A DNA stretch of 64,000 nt from Burkholderia lata. GTDB lineage: Bacteria > Pseudomonadota > Gammaproteobacteria > Burkholderiales > Burkholderiaceae. Position 1 is the stretch's first letter. Each line of letters opens with the position of its first letter. Where the stretch lies: assembly GCF_902499335.1 (NCBI RefSeq), contig NZ_CABVQK010000002.1, forward strand, positions 682,001 to 746,000, given 5' to 3'. Position numbers and translations under genes: made by a program. The notes under the pieces were generated by a model. That model saw only the letters and a list, made by a program, of their open reading frames with translations. It ran no database searches and was not told the origin of the DNA. Shown in pieces: positions 8,629 to 19,094 of this stretch.

Positions 8629-10383
8629 ATGTCATCTTCCGCAGCAACCGCAGCGGCCCAGGTTCCGCCGAACACCGACGGCATCTGGTACGCGTCATAC
8701 CCGCCCGGCGTCCCGCACGACATCGACGTCACGCAATACGCATCGCTCGTGCAGTTCTTCGACGAATGCACGAGCCGCTTCGCCGAGCGCGTCGCCTATG
8801 TGAGCGCAGGCGCATCGATGACCTACCGCACGCTCGCGCAGAAAGTCGACGCGTTCGCGTCGTACCTGCAAAGCATCGGCGTCAAGCCCGGCGACCGCGT
8901 CGCGATCATGTTGCCGAACACGTTCCAGTATCCGGTCGCGCTGTTCGGCACGCTGAAGGCCGGCGCGATCGTCGTCAACGTGAATCCGCTCTACACCGTG
9001 CGCGAACTCGCGCACCAGCTGAAGGACAGCGGCGCGCAGACGATCGTCGTGTTCGAGAATTTCGCGCGCACGCTGCAGGACGCGCTGCCGGAAACGCAGG
9101 TGAAGAACATCGTCGTCACCGCGCTCGGCGACCTGCTCGCCGACGGTTTCAATGCGAAAGGACGCCTGATCAATTTCGTGCTGAAGCACGTGAAGAAGCT
9201 CGTGCCGGCCTACCACCTGCCGCAGGCCATCCGGTTGCGCTCCGCCCTCGCGCTCGGTGCGCGCGGCAAGCCGCAGCTCGTGCAGATCACGCGCGACGAC
9301 CTCGCGTTCCTGCAATACACGGGCGGCACGACCGGCGTCGCGAAAGGCGCGATGCTCACGCACGGCAACCTGATCGCGAACCTGCTGCAGGCGAAGGCCT
9401 GGATCGCCGACCAGGTCTCGGGCGACGTCGAAACCGTGCTCACGCCGCTGCCGCTGTATCACATCTATTCGCTGACGGTGAACGCATTCATCTTCATGGG
9501 GCTCGGCGGGCGCAACATCCTGATCGCGAACCCGCGCGACATGACGATGGTGATGAAGATCATCCGCAACGAGACGTTCACCGGGATCACCGGCATCAAC
9601 ACGCTGTACAACGCGTTCCTCGACAACGAGGAATTCCGCAAGCGCGATTTCTCGAAGCTGAAGCTCGCGATGGCCGGCGGGATGGCGATGCAGCGCGCGG
9701 TCGCGGAACGCTTCCAGCAGGTGACGGGCCGGCCGGTCGTCGAAGGCTACGGCCTGACCGAATGCTCGCCGATCGTCACGATGAACCCCGTGGACCTGAA
9801 CGACATGGCCGCGTTCAGCGGTTCGATCGGCCTGCCCGCGCCGTCCACCGTCGTGCGCTTTCGCCGCGAGGACGGCACCTGGGCGCCCATCGGCGAACCG
9901 GGCGAGCTGTGCGTACACGGCCCGCAGGTGATGCGCGGCTACTGGCAGCGCCCCGACGAGACGGCCAAGGTCATCGACGCCGACGGCTGGCTCGGCACCG
10001 GCGACATCGGCGTGATGGACGAACGCGGCTTCATCCGCCTGATCGACCGCAAGAAGGACATGATCCTCGTATCGGGCTTCAACGTGTATCCGAACGAGAT
10101 CGAGGAAGTGCTGGTGATGCATCCGGGCATCAGCGAAGCCGCGGCGATCGGCATTCCTGACGAGGTACAGGGCGAACGGATCAAGGTGTTCGTCGTGCGC
10201 CGCGACCCGTCGCTGACGGTCGACGACGTGCTCGCGCACTGCCGCAAGAACCTGACCGGCTACAAGATGCCGAAATTCGTCGAGTTCCGCGACGCGCTGC
10301 CGCAGACGAACGTCGGCAAGATCCTGCGCCGCGCGCTGCGCGACGAGGAGCTCGCCAAAATCAAGGCCGCGAAGCAAGGCTGA
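8629..10383 (+). CDS. fadD: Long-chain fatty-acid-CoA ligase
   Basis: Activates long-chain fatty acids to acyl-CoA for beta-oxidation using ATP; 584 aa, close to the usual FadD length. The AMP-binding P-loop YTGGTTGVAKGAM begins at Tyr230, the GYGLTECSP motif surrounds Tyr374, the LDRKKDMILVSGFNVYPNEIE-type hinge (here LIDRKKDM) follows, and the C-terminal catalytic Lys is near 564 in NVGKILRR. The start is placed at MSSSAATAAA, preceded by CCGGAGAC. It follows the PsrA-like regulator and is probably its target. A DUF1571 gene comes 29 bp later. Confidence 0.95.
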   Translation: MSSSAATAAAQVPPNTDGIWYASYPPGVPHDIDVTQYASLVQFFDECTSRFAERVAYVSAGASMTYRTLAQKVDAFASYLQSIGVKPGDRVAIMLPNTFQYPVALFGTLKAGAIVVNVNPLYTVRELAHQLKDSGAQTIVVFENFARTLQDALPETQVKNIVVTALGDLLADGFNAKGRLINFVLKHVKKLVPAYHLPQAIRLRSALALGARGKPQLVQITRDDLAFLQYTGGTTGVAKGAMLTHGNLIANLLQAKAWIADQVSGDVETVLTPLPLYHIYSLTVNAFIFMGLGGRNILIANPRDMTMVMKIIRNETFTGITGINTLYNAFLDNEEFRKRDFSKLKLAMAGGMAMQRAVAERFQQVTGRPVVEGYGLTECSPIVTMNPVDLNDMAAFSGSIGLPAPSTVVRFRREDGTWAPIGEPGELCVHGPQVMRGYWQRPDETAKVIDADGWLGTGDIGVMDERGFIRLIDRKKDMILVSGFNVYPNEIEEVLVMHPGISEAAAIGIPDEVQGERIKVFVVRRDPSLTVDDVLAHCRKNLTGYKMPKFVEFRDALPQTNVGKILRRALRDEELAKIKAAKQG

Positions 10384-10412
10384 ACGATCCATCGCCCCGG
10401 GAGACGCCGTCG

Positions 10413-11330
10413 ATGAACGAAGGAAAGAAGCGCCACGCGCGGCATGCCGCCGCCGTGGCAGTCGCGTGCCTGTTGTCGCTCGCACAGGCGGGCCTGCATG
10501 CACAGGAAACGGCCGACGCCGCGAGCGCGGCAACCGGCGTCGCACTGCCGGCGGATCTCGCGAAACTCACGCGCGAGCCGGTCGCGCAGCAGGCGCGCTG
10601 GCTGCGCACGGCCGCGCAGCGCGGCACGCTCGCGCAACTCGATGACGCGACGCTCACGGCGCTCTTCAAGGCACTCGATCCGCTCGCCGTACCGCTCTAT
10701 ATCCGGAACGGTCCCAACGGCTATCCGTCGTACCAGTTCACGATGGTGCGGCAGGAGCGCATCAGCGGAAAATGGTCCGATACGCCCGACCGCATGCTCG
10801 TGAAGACCACCCGCGAGCCGCTGCGCGTCTACGCGAAATGGCTGCCGGGCGGCGCACATGCCGGACAGGAGACGATCTACGACACGACGCAGCGCAAGGA
10901 CGAGATGTACGGCCACCTCGGCGGCCTGCTCGGCAAGATTCCGCTGTGGACGGCACTCGACGGCGCACTCGCGCGCGCGCAGTCGAATCACCAGGTGAAG
11001 GATCTCGGCACCGAGTTCATCACGAACCTGTACCTGACCGAAGGGAAGAAATACCTGGAAGCCGGCGTGCAGCGGCCGACCGATGTAGAGGCCAGGACGA
11101 TCAACGGCGTGCGCGTCGTTGCGCTCACCTACGAAACGCCGACCGGCCGGCCGCAGTTCTACGCGAAGAAGGAAGTCCTCGGGCTCGACCTGCACGCGCC
11201 CTATTTCCGGACCGTCGAGTCCTATGACAACGACGGCAAGATCTTCGAGCGGATCGTCATCGAGAAAATCGCGCCGGCGACGCTCGACGACACCGCATTC
11301 GACCCGAAAAACCCCGACTACGCGTTCTGA
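10413..11330 (+). CDS. DUF1571 family exported protein
   Basis: A 305-aa protein with a signal peptide (hydrophobic 12-25, then LHAQE). The body resembles DUF1571: FTMVRQERISGKW and RMLVKTTREPLRVYAKWLPG, followed by GQETIYD. Such proteins look like periplasmic lipid- or ligand-handling beta-sheet folds, possibly related to LolA-type lipoprotein carriers, but no activity is proven. It lies 29 bp after fadD, so it may share its transcript and have an envelope-lipid role (inference). Confidence 0.75.
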   Translation: MNEGKKRHARHAAAVAVACLLSLAQAGLHAQETADAASAATGVALPADLAKLTREPVAQQARWLRTAAQRGTLAQLDDATLTALFKALDPLAVPLYIRNGPNGYPSYQFTMVRQERISGKWSDTPDRMLVKTTREPLRVYAKWLPGGAHAGQETIYDTTQRKDEMYGHLGGLLGKIPLWTALDGALARAQSNHQVKDLGTEFITNLYLTEGKKYLEAGVQRPTDVEARTINGVRVVALTYETPTGRPQFYAKKEVLGLDLHAPYFRTVESYDNDGKIFERIVIEKIAPATLDDTAFDPKNPDYAF

Positions 11331-11357
11331 TGCGCGCCGGCGGGGCCGGCCTCGGGC

Positions 11358-11642
11358 TCAATCGTCATCGTCGTCGCCGTGGTGGCGGTGCCAATGCTTG
11401 TAATAGTGCTTGCGCCACTTGCGATAGCGATCGTCGTCGTCATCGCCATAGTAGCCGTATCCGTAGCCTGGATAGGCGACCACGGCCGGTTGCGGCGCCA
11501 CATAGACCGGAGCCGGCTCGACATAGACCGGCGCGACCGGTACGCCGATGCCGACCGACAGGTCGACATGCCCCGCCATCGCACTACCGGAAGCCAGCAA
11601 CGCCACGCCCCCGACCCACCCTGCCCATCGTCTCTTGTTCAT
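11358..11642 (-). CDS. Small secreted protein with Asp/His-rich tail
   Basis: A 94-aa predicted exported protein. Signal peptide residues 1-23 end SAMA before GHVDLSVG. The middle is a Pro/Val/Tyr repeat (APVYVEPAPVYVAPQPAVV) and the C-terminus is highly charged: DDDDDRYRKWRKHYYKHWHRHHGDDDDD-like, with acidic runs flanking a His/Lys/Arg core. The ATG at 11640-11642 gives a clean signal peptide. It resembles small envelope proteins common in Burkholderia with no known role; cation binding is conceivable from the His/Asp clusters. It converges on the DUF1571 gene. Confidence 0.7.
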   Translation of the reverse strand: MNKRRWAGWVGGVALLASGSAMAGHVDLSVGIGVPVAPVYVEPAPVYVAPQPAVVAYPGYGYGYYGDDDDDRYRKWRKHYYKHWHRHHGDDDDD

Positions 11643-11732
11643 GTTCTGAATCCCTGATATGCCGGCCCGTCCGGCTCGCGCAACGAATGTAAGCGCCGCG
11701 TGCGAACCCAGGTGATACGGCATTGCGAGAGT

Positions 11733-11749
11733 CGTAACGCGGCGTAACG
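11733..11749. promoter_or_regulatory. Tandem CGTAACG heptamers upstream of hfq2
   Basis: Two copies of CGTAACG 10 bp apart (11733-11739 and 11743-11749), in the divergent region between the small secreted gene and hfq2. The same heptamer in both orientations is clustered upstream of the sigma54 promoter at 27047. The shared motif could mark a common regulator, but chance occurrence is not excluded. Confidence 0.3.
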
Positions 11750-11937
11750 AAATGGCGTTAGCCGTTCGGCCGAATCGCGAAAATGCGCTGGAACGTCTAT
11801 AGTGGGTTACGGTTCGACACAATCACGACTGCGCGCTCACCGATCGAACAGGGTAGAATCCCGCCAAACACCTTGTGGACGAACACGCCACACACACGCA
11901 CAACATATTCTCTGACGCAGGCTCCTGCCGCACCTCA

Positions 11938-12516
11938 ATGGCCAATCCCGCAGAATCCCATCCGCAAAACGACTTCATCAATTCGGCGCGCAAGGAACGT
12001 AAGCGCGTTGAAATCTATCTCGTCAACGGCATTCGTCTGACGGGGTGTATCGAGTCGTTCGACCAGTACTTGGTGATGCTGCGCACCCCCGTGGGTCTGC
12101 AAGGCATCTACAAGCGCGCGATTTCCACGATCCAGCTCGACACGGGCGGCTCGCGCCCGGGCGGCAGCGGTCCCCGCGGGCCGCGCACCGGCGGGCGCCC
12201 CGGCGGCCGTGAAGGTGGCGGTCACAGCCCGTACGGCTCGCACGGCGGCCCGCGCGAATCGCGCGGCGACGGCGGCTACGGCTCCCGCGAACCGCGTGAA
12301 GGCTATGGCTCGCGCGAACCGCGCGAGGGTTACGGCTCGCGTGAGCCGCGCGAAGGCTACGGCGCCCCGCGCGAACCCCGTGAACCGCGCGAAAGCTACG
12401 GCGCGCCGCGCGACGCCGGCGACGCATCCGGCAGCGCATCGCCGTCGGATTCCCGCGGCGGCAACGGGCCGGTGATCGTGACGCGCCGCCGGCGAATCGT
12501 GCCGGACGGCCAGTAA
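11938..12516 (+). CDS. hfq2: Second Hfq RNA chaperone with long Gly/Arg-rich C-terminus
   Basis: RNA-binding Sm-like protein that pairs small RNAs with mRNAs. Residues 1-77 carry the Hfq core: Sm1 ([27 protein letters not shown]) and Sm2 ([10 protein letters not shown], in place of the common KHAIS). The remaining ~115 residues are a disordered tail rich in Gly, Arg, Ser, Pro and Glu, including three copies of GYGSREPRE. Total 192 aa, about twice a normal Hfq. Burkholderia cenocepacia is known to carry two hfq genes, and the longer, hfq2, matches this form. ATG chosen at MANPAES; an upstream in-frame start lacks family similarity. A strong terminator follows. Confidence 0.93.
   Translation: MANPAESHPQNDFINSARKERKRVEIYLVNGIRLTGCIESFDQYLVMLRTPVGLQGIYKRAISTIQLDTGGSRPGGSGPRGPRTGGRPGGREGGGHSPYGSHGGPRESRGDGGYGSREPREGYGSREPREGYGSREPREGYGAPREPREPRESYGAPRDAGDASGSASPSDSRGGNGPVIVTRRRRIVPDGQ
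12274..12354 (+). repeat. Three 27-bp repeats in hfq2 (GYGSREPRE)
   Basis: Three consecutive in-frame 27-bp units, each encoding GYGSREPRE, with mostly synonymous differences between them. Degenerate copies ([20 protein letters not shown]) follow. The region builds the disordered C-terminal tail and could vary in copy number between strains. Confidence 0.85.
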
Positions 12517-12519
12517 AGC

Positions 12520-12550
12520 AAAAGGGCAAGCCAACCGGCTTGCCCTTTTT
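12520..12550 (+). terminator. Bidirectional intrinsic terminator after hfq2
   Basis: A 13-bp stem (AAAAGGGCAAGCC with its complement) around a 4-base loop, followed by T5 on the plus strand. Read on the minus strand it is followed by TTTTG, so it may also end the convergent DUF2968 gene. Confidence 0.9.
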
Positions 12551-12593
12551 ACTTGTGCAGCCGGCGCGGCATGTCGCCGCACCGCCGCCGGGT

Positions 12594-13295
12594 TCAGTGT
12601 GCCGTCGCCGGCAGGCCTGCATCGGCCTCGCGCTGCAACGACCGCACCTGCTGCTGCAACGCACGCAGTTGCGACTGAAGTTCGGCCTGCTGCGCCTGCA
12701 ATGCGGCCGTCTCGTTGCGTACACTCTTCTGGCGATCCGCGACTGCCGCCTGCTGCTGGCGTGCGATCGAGATATCGGCCTGCAGACGCCGCGCACGATC
12801 CTGCGTGACTTCGATCTGCTTGTCCATTTGCGTCTTCTGCGATTCCAGCTTCGCCGCCCGCAGTTCGTTCACGGCCAGCCGCTCCGCCTGGCGCGAGAAA
12901 TCGCGATAGATCGCTTCCGCACGGGTTTCATCGTAGGTCTTGATCACGCGCCAGAACGCCTTCTGCTGGAACAGCGCGACGAAGTACGCACCGTCCTTTA
13001 CGTTGAACAGCAGGCTCGCGCCGTAGCTGCCGTTGTAGCTCGTGCGCATTTCGGTCAGCGTGTGCGCCTGGATCTGGCGCTGCAAGTCGTCGACCGTGCT
13101 CGGCCCCGTCGACTCGCCCGCCTGCGGCTGCACCGACGTCTGCGAATCGATCACCGGAATCGCCGCCACCGGCGCCGACGCCTGCTGTACTGCCGGCGAA
13201 CCGCTGTCTGCCAGACTTTGCGCGTATGCGCCCTGCATGCCTCCCGCCAGGGCGAACAATACGCACGCCCTTCCCAACCCCGTCATATGGCTCAT
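12594..13295 (-). CDS. DUF2968 family exported coiled-coil protein
   Basis: A 233-aa predicted periplasmic protein. Residues 1-26 form a signal peptide ending GAYAQ. The conserved block (DDLQRQIQAHTLTEMRTSYNG, then GASLLFNVKDGAYFVALFQQKAFWRVIKTYD) matches DUF2968. From about residue 130 to the end it is a long heptad-rich coiled coil (Gln, Ala, Leu, Arg), which suggests a structural or scaffold function. It is transcribed in the same direction as the EBP gene and lies 54 bp after it, so a shared transcript with the Tad control gene is possible. No function is established for the family. Confidence 0.78.
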   Translation of the reverse strand: MSHMTGLGRACVLFALAGGMQGAYAQSLADSGSPAVQQASAPVAAIPVIDSQTSVQPQAGESTGPSTVDDLQRQIQAHTLTEMRTSYNGSYGASLLFNVKDGAYFVALFQQKAFWRVIKTYDETRAEAIYRDFSRQAERLAVNELRAAKLESQKTQMDKQIEVTQDRARRLQADISIARQQQAAVADRQKSVRNETAALQAQQAELQSQLRALQQQVRSLQREADAGLPATAH

Positions 13296-13349
13296 GAAGT
13301 TCTATTCCCGCCCGAGTCGTTGTAATTCAGCGCGATTTTATCTCATTAA

Positions 13350-14756
<1,407 letters not shown>

Positions 14757-14849
14757 TCAGTAATTGACGAGTGGCTCGACATTGCGGCTCAGTGAGCGGT
14801 TGCAGGCGGCAGCGACGCTGCCTGCCTTGATGACAGAACGTTCAGGCAT

Positions 14850-16883
14850 TTATTGAACCAGCATGGGGTTGCCGCATTTGATCGAGTCCGGTGTGTTCGT
14901 GACATAGGCATTCCCGAGGCTGAGGCCGAGCAGGCCCGTGACCGAGGTCAGGAGCGAATCAATCGGTTGCAGCAGCAGCGGGACGAGTGTAGTTCCCAGT
15001 GCTGACAAAATCGGCCCGAGAACGACGTTCAGCACCGGTGTGACAACATCGCCCAGCAATGCGAGCAAACCGCTGTTGGCGGTCAACTGGATCGACAGGC
15101 CACTGTTAAGTGCGCTTTGAACCGCGGGTGACAGAAGCTGATCCGTGCCGGTGCTCAACATGTATGGCGATGCAGGGGCCGGGGACGCGGATGAACCAGG
15201 ACCGGGATAGGTAAACGTCAACGGTGTCGCGCTTTGATTGGCAACGGGAATGGTCAACTGTCCGGGCGTCAGGTTGACGTTGACCGAGATCTGGCTCAGG
15301 TCGAGGAGCCCTAACGTCAAGGTCTTGACCAACGTCGACAACCCGGAAATCAGACCGCCCAGGTTCAACAGGTTAAGCAGGCTCTGCAGGTTGACGGACA
15401 CCAGCGTAATCGGTGTTGCGCTACCGTTCTGTGTATATCCGCTCGGTGCATTGAGGTTGATCGGCGTATTCGCCGAGCCGCCGAGATACACGGCAACCAC
15501 TCCGGTCTGCACGTTCACCGTCGCGCTTTTCGTGCCGTCCGCCGTACAGGTGACCGACGCCAGGCCCGCCGTTGCCGGTGCCACATAGGCGGTGATCGGC
15601 AGTTGCACCGCCGCAAGCGGCGTGGGACTACCCGACGGGCACGTGCCCCCCGGATAGACCAGCCCGCCGGTCGGACAGGTCGACAGCAAAGATATCGACG
15701 TATTGAGGAAGATGTTCCCCTGCGCGGTCGACGTATTGGTCGTGCAATTGGACGTCCCGCAGTTCGACGGCCCCGGCGGACCGCTCGCGGTGGACGGCGG
15801 ATTCGCCCCGAGCTTGACCGAACCCGATACGTTCACGTTCAGCAGCGGCGCGAGCAAGGTAGGCGTCTGAACCGTGACGCTGGGAATGCTGACCGAACTC
15901 GTGCCGTTCGCGATCTGCAATGCCGTCGACAGCAATCCGAGTGCATTGACGCTGGCGTCGACGGCGGAGGTTCCCGTAGCGGTAGCAGCGGAAACCAGCT
16001 GGCCGAGCGCGATCTGCGGACCGCCGCAGACGCTGCCCGAACAGAGCGCAGCGACAATCGCGTTCAGGACGTTCAGGTTCGCCCCGACCAGATTCTGCTG
16101 CGTCGCCGCCTGCACTGCGGCGTTGGCCAGCTGCCCGAGCGTCACGGTACCGTTCAATACGCCTGTGGTCGTGCCGACCGGCAGATTGGCGAGAATACCG
16201 GCCAGCTTCAGGTTGACTTGCGCCAGCCCCTGGTAGTCGAGAACCTGCAGGCTCAGCGCATTCGGAGACCCCGTCAGCACCTTGAGCAACTGATTGGCCA
16301 ACCCGCCGTTCAATGTCGCCAGCGACGTGGTCAGCGTAAAGGTATCGGTCGGCACGCTCTTGGCGATGGCGGATCCACCGATCGTGACGCCACCGCGAAA
16401 AATCCCGTCGACCGGCTCGGCCACCGTGACACAAACGGCATTGGTCGATTGGCCATTGACCGTTCCGGCCGACAGACCGGCGCATTGGCCACCGCTGATC
16501 GGGTCTCCCGACATCCAGGTGAACTGCGCGCTGCCGCTGCCCTGAGGCGCGCTCCAGATGCCGCAAGACACGGACACGCTCGAACCGGTGGGCAACGGGT
16601 TCTTCGATGGGTTGGCGATTTGACCGGCAGCGGTCTTAGCTGCCTGACAAGTCGAGTCGGTGCTAATTTGCGACACCGCTGACAGCGCGGCCAAATCGGC
16701 CGCCGCCTGCATTCGACGTCTTTCAGCATAGAAATGGCCGACGTCGATCGCACCCAGCACGATAATCGCAACCAATGCCCAGATCGTCGCCATGACCGCG
16801 ACGCTCCCCCGCTGGCGACTTCTCCGCGGGCCGCCAGCGCCACCCCGCCGCGCCGCGTGCGATTGATCTGCGCGCATGGTCAT
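14850..16883 (-). CDS. tadG: TadG-like pilus assembly protein, unusually large
   Basis: A 677-aa membrane-anchored protein with one N-terminal transmembrane segment (about 29-48, ATIWALVAIIVLGAIDVGHF) preceded by an Arg-rich start. The following RRRMQAAADLAALSAVSQ is the TadG/Tad N-terminal signature. The rest is a long extracytoplasmic region rich in Ser, Thr, Gly, Leu and Asn with scattered Cys pairs (TSNC, CGTSNC), resembling DUF2134-type TadG proteins. TadG proteins act in the cell envelope in Flp pilus assembly or anchoring. Start at 16883 or the in-frame ATG 6 bases later. It follows the DUF3613 gene by 3 bp. Confidence 0.85.
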   Translation of the reverse strand: MTMRADQSHAARRGGAGGPRRSRQRGSVAVMATIWALVAIIVLGAIDVGHFYAERRRMQAAADLAALSAVSQISTDSTCQAAKTAAGQIANPSKNPLPTGSSVSVSCGIWSAPQGSGSAQFTWMSGDPISGGQCAGLSAGTVNGQSTNAVCVTVAEPVDGIFRGGVTIGGSAIAKSVPTDTFTLTTSLATLNGGLANQLLKVLTGSPNALSLQVLDYQGLAQVNLKLAGILANLPVGTTTGVLNGTVTLGQLANAAVQAATQQNLVGANLNVLNAIVAALCSGSVCGGPQIALGQLVSAATATGTSAVDASVNALGLLSTALQIANGTSSVSIPSVTVQTPTLLAPLLNVNVSGSVKLGANPPSTASGPPGPSNCGTSNCTTNTSTAQGNIFLNTSISLLSTCPTGGLVYPGGTCPSGSPTPLAAVQLPITAYVAPATAGLASVTCTADGTKSATVNVQTGVVAVYLGGSANTPINLNAPSGYTQNGSATPITLVSVNLQSLLNLLNLGGLISGLSTLVKTLTLGLLDLSQISVNVNLTPGQLTIPVANQSATPLTFTYPGPGSSASPAPASPYMLSTGTDQLLSPAVQSALNSGLSIQLTANSGLLALLGDVVTPVLNVVLGPILSALGTTLVPLLLQPIDSLLTSVTGLLGLSLGNAYVTNTPDSIKCGNPMLVQ

Positions 16884-16886
16884 CTC

Positions 16887-17216
16887 TTATTGCGCGCCCT
16901 GCCCGCCGCCCGACATGCCACCCGTTGCACCGAGTTGCGAACTTATCGAATCCGGGATCTTGTTCTTGAACGAATCAAGATAGCGCTGGTAGGAAAGCGA
17001 TGCGACATCGCCGAACACCGGTTGCGCCGGCGCCGCCGCGCGATTGTCACGCTGCATCGCGAGCCAGCCCCTGGTCGAACGGCCAACGTCTGACGCGCCC
17101 GATGCCACGGACTGTTGACCATAGGCCGCGCCGGAGCTCGTGACGATGCAGGCGATCGCACCCAGCGTCGCGATCCAGCCGATGCGTACGCTTCGATTAT
17201 GTTTGTTCTCGTTCAT
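16887..17216 (-). CDS. DUF3613 family small exported protein in Tad operon
   Basis: A 109-aa protein with a signal peptide (about 1-33, ending AAYGQQ). The conserved core RGWLAMQRDN and LSYQRYLDSFKNKIPD matches DUF3613, a family found in beta-proteobacterial Tad loci. The C-terminus is Gly-rich. A strong Shine-Dalgarno (GGGGAG) precedes the ATG at 17216. Its place between tadD and tadG implies a role in pilus assembly, but none is described. Confidence 0.75.
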   Translation of the reverse strand: MNENKHNRSVRIGWIATLGAIACIVTSSGAAYGQQSVASGASDVGRSTRGWLAMQRDNRAAAPAQPVFGDVASLSYQRYLDSFKNKIPDSISSQLGATGGMSGGGQGAQ

Positions 17217-17236
17217 GTTGCTCCCCGGATATCCGT

Positions 17237-18079
17237 TCATTGTGCAAACCGTTGCAACAGCGGCACTGTCTGGTCGTAGCCGACGTTGTTCGCCATCGGC
17301 GTGATCGGTGTTGCCGCGCCGCGTCGCGATACCACCGGCGGTGTCGCGACTGCACGCTGCTGGGCGCGCACGGCCGCAGCGATCTTCGCGGCATCGCTGT
17401 TGATGTCCTTGCGAATATCGGCCGACAGATGCTGCTGGTTCATCAACCGTTGCGCATCCTGCGCACGTCCTGCCGCAAACAGATACAGCGCGAGGTTGCT
17501 GACGATCTTCGGATTGCGCTGATCGAGTTCGGCCGCCTTCATCAACGGCACCCGTGAACCGACGACGTCGCCGCTGCGCAACTTCGCGTAAGCCAGGTCG
17601 GAAAGCAGCGACGGATCCGTCGGCGCAAGCTCCGACGCCTGCGTCAATGCCTGCACCGCACGGTCGAAATCCCCCGCGGCACCCGCCAGCAACCCGAGCC
17701 CGCGATAGCCGCGCGCAGCGAGCGGCGTCTTCAGCAACTGGTTGTACGCGGCCGCGCTTGCGGCCGGCTGATCGGTCATCCGCAGCGCATCCGCGCGCAG
17801 CAGGACCGATTCCGGCATGACGCCGTATGTCTTGTCGTATGCGTCGATGTGCGCGAGCGAAGCGTAATAGAGCCCTTGCGTTTGCATGCGCTGAATCAGG
17901 CCCAGGTACATCCCCGGCGTATCCGGTACGGACTGCTTCTGATCTGCTGCCTGCATCAGCGCCGCACGCTCGGTCTGCGCACCGACGCCATACCCGCTTT
18001 CCTTGGTGGCGCATGCACCAAGCAGCAGCACCGCCGCCAACATGCCTGCCCGTGTCACTGTTTCGCCGATTCGCTTCAT
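17237..18079 (-). CDS. tadD: TadD tetratricopeptide lipoprotein
   Basis: A 280-aa lipoprotein with lipobox LLGAC (Cys23) followed by tetratricopeptide-like helices between about residues 60 and 215 (RADALRMTDQPAASAAAYNQLL, RGLGLLAGAAGDFDRAVQALTQASEL). TadD proteins help the Flp secretin assemble in the outer membrane, in the manner of pilotins. It lies between tadC and the DUF3613 gene in a tightly spaced operon. Confidence 0.88.
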   Translation of the reverse strand: MKRIGETVTRAGMLAAVLLLGACATKESGYGVGAQTERAALMQAADQKQSVPDTPGMYLGLIQRMQTQGLYYASLAHIDAYDKTYGVMPESVLLRADALRMTDQPAASAAAYNQLLKTPLAARGYRGLGLLAGAAGDFDRAVQALTQASELAPTDPSLLSDLAYAKLRSGDVVGSRVPLMKAAELDQRNPKIVSNLALYLFAAGRAQDAQRLMNQQHLSADIRKDINSDAAKIAAAVRAQQRAVATPPVVSRRGAATPITPMANNVGYDQTVPLLQRFAQ

Positions 18080-18097
18080 GGTCTGTCCTTCCGTCCT

Positions 18098-19090
18098 TCA
18101 ATGCTGCGACGCCAATGCGCGCATCACCGCCAGCATGCCCGGCCCGGCCGTCACGATCAGCAATGCAGGCAACAGCGTCAGCACCATGACGCCCGTCATC
18201 TTCACGGTCAATCTGCCGATACGTTCGCGCAGCATCGCGCGGCGTGTCTCGCGCAAACGATCGCCGAACTGCTTGAGCGGCTCCTGCACCGCACCGCCAT
18301 GCTTGTCGACCTGGATCATCAATCGCACGATCGCGCGCAAATCCTCGTTGTCGAATCCGCCGGACAGCCGTTGCAGCGACTGCTCGCGCGTACGTCCCGC
18401 AGCGAACTGACGCTGCGCGATTCCCACCTCCGACGACAGCACCGGCAGCATCCCGCGAAAATCGTTCGTCACGACCTGCAGGCTCTGATCGAGCGACAGC
18501 CCGACACCTTGCAGCAAGCGCAACATATCGACGAGCAGCGGCAGTTCGTCGACGACGCTCTGCCGCCGTGATGCCGCACGGCGCTGCACATAGAGTTTCG
18601 GCAGCATGAAGCCGAGCCCGAAGGCGACGAACATGCCGACCATCCAGATACTGCCTTTCGCGCGCCCGCTCGCGAAGATCACGAACAGCAGCGGCAGCGC
18701 GATCCCGCACGCGACTCGCGCGCTCAGAAACAACCCGCGCGTGCGCGCGTCGACATATCCGGCTTGCTCGAGCAGGCGGCGATCCTCTTCCGCGACAGCG
18801 TATTTGCCGAATCCCGTATCCAGCCAACGCATGCCCGCCGCCGACAACCGGTCCAGCAAACGCTGGACGCGTTGCCCGCCGCGCACATCGGATTTCGCAG
18901 GCGCATCGCCGTTCGGCGCGGTCCGTGCTTTCGCTGCCTCGAGTGCCGCCATGCGCCGATCCAGCGCATCGACCAGCGCACGTTCGGCCCGCCCCGCTGC
19001 ATGCGCACGCAACACGGCGACCATGCCTAGCAGCAGCACCCCAAGCGCGCCCACTGCCAGCGCAATCGCTCCGATTTGAGTTGCTGTCAT
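18098..19090 (-). CDS. tadC: TadC, type II secretion F-domain inner-membrane protein
   Basis: A 330-aa platform protein of the Flp pilus machine. An N-terminal hydrophobic segment (5-27) is followed by a cytoplasmic stretch, a pair of membrane segments (about 120-160), a T2SSF domain (VDELPLLVDMLRLLQGVGLSLDQSL to LKQFGDRLRETRRA) and a C-terminal membrane segment. It works with TadB above the ATPase TadA. It starts 4 bp after the tadB stop. Confidence 0.92.
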   Translation of the reverse strand: MTATQIGAIALAVGALGVLLLGMVAVLRAHAAGRAERALVDALDRRMAALEAAKARTAPNGDAPAKSDVRGGQRVQRLLDRLSAAGMRWLDTGFGKYAVAEEDRRLLEQAGYVDARTRGLFLSARVACGIALPLLFVIFASGRAKGSIWMVGMFVAFGLGFMLPKLYVQRRAASRRQSVVDELPLLVDMLRLLQGVGLSLDQSLQVVTNDFRGMLPVLSSEVGIAQRQFAAGRTREQSLQRLSGGFDNEDLRAIVRLMIQVDKHGGAVQEPLKQFGDRLRETRRAMLRERIGRLTVKMTGVMVLTLLPALLIVTAGPGMLAVMRALASQH

Positions 19091-19094
19091 AGCC

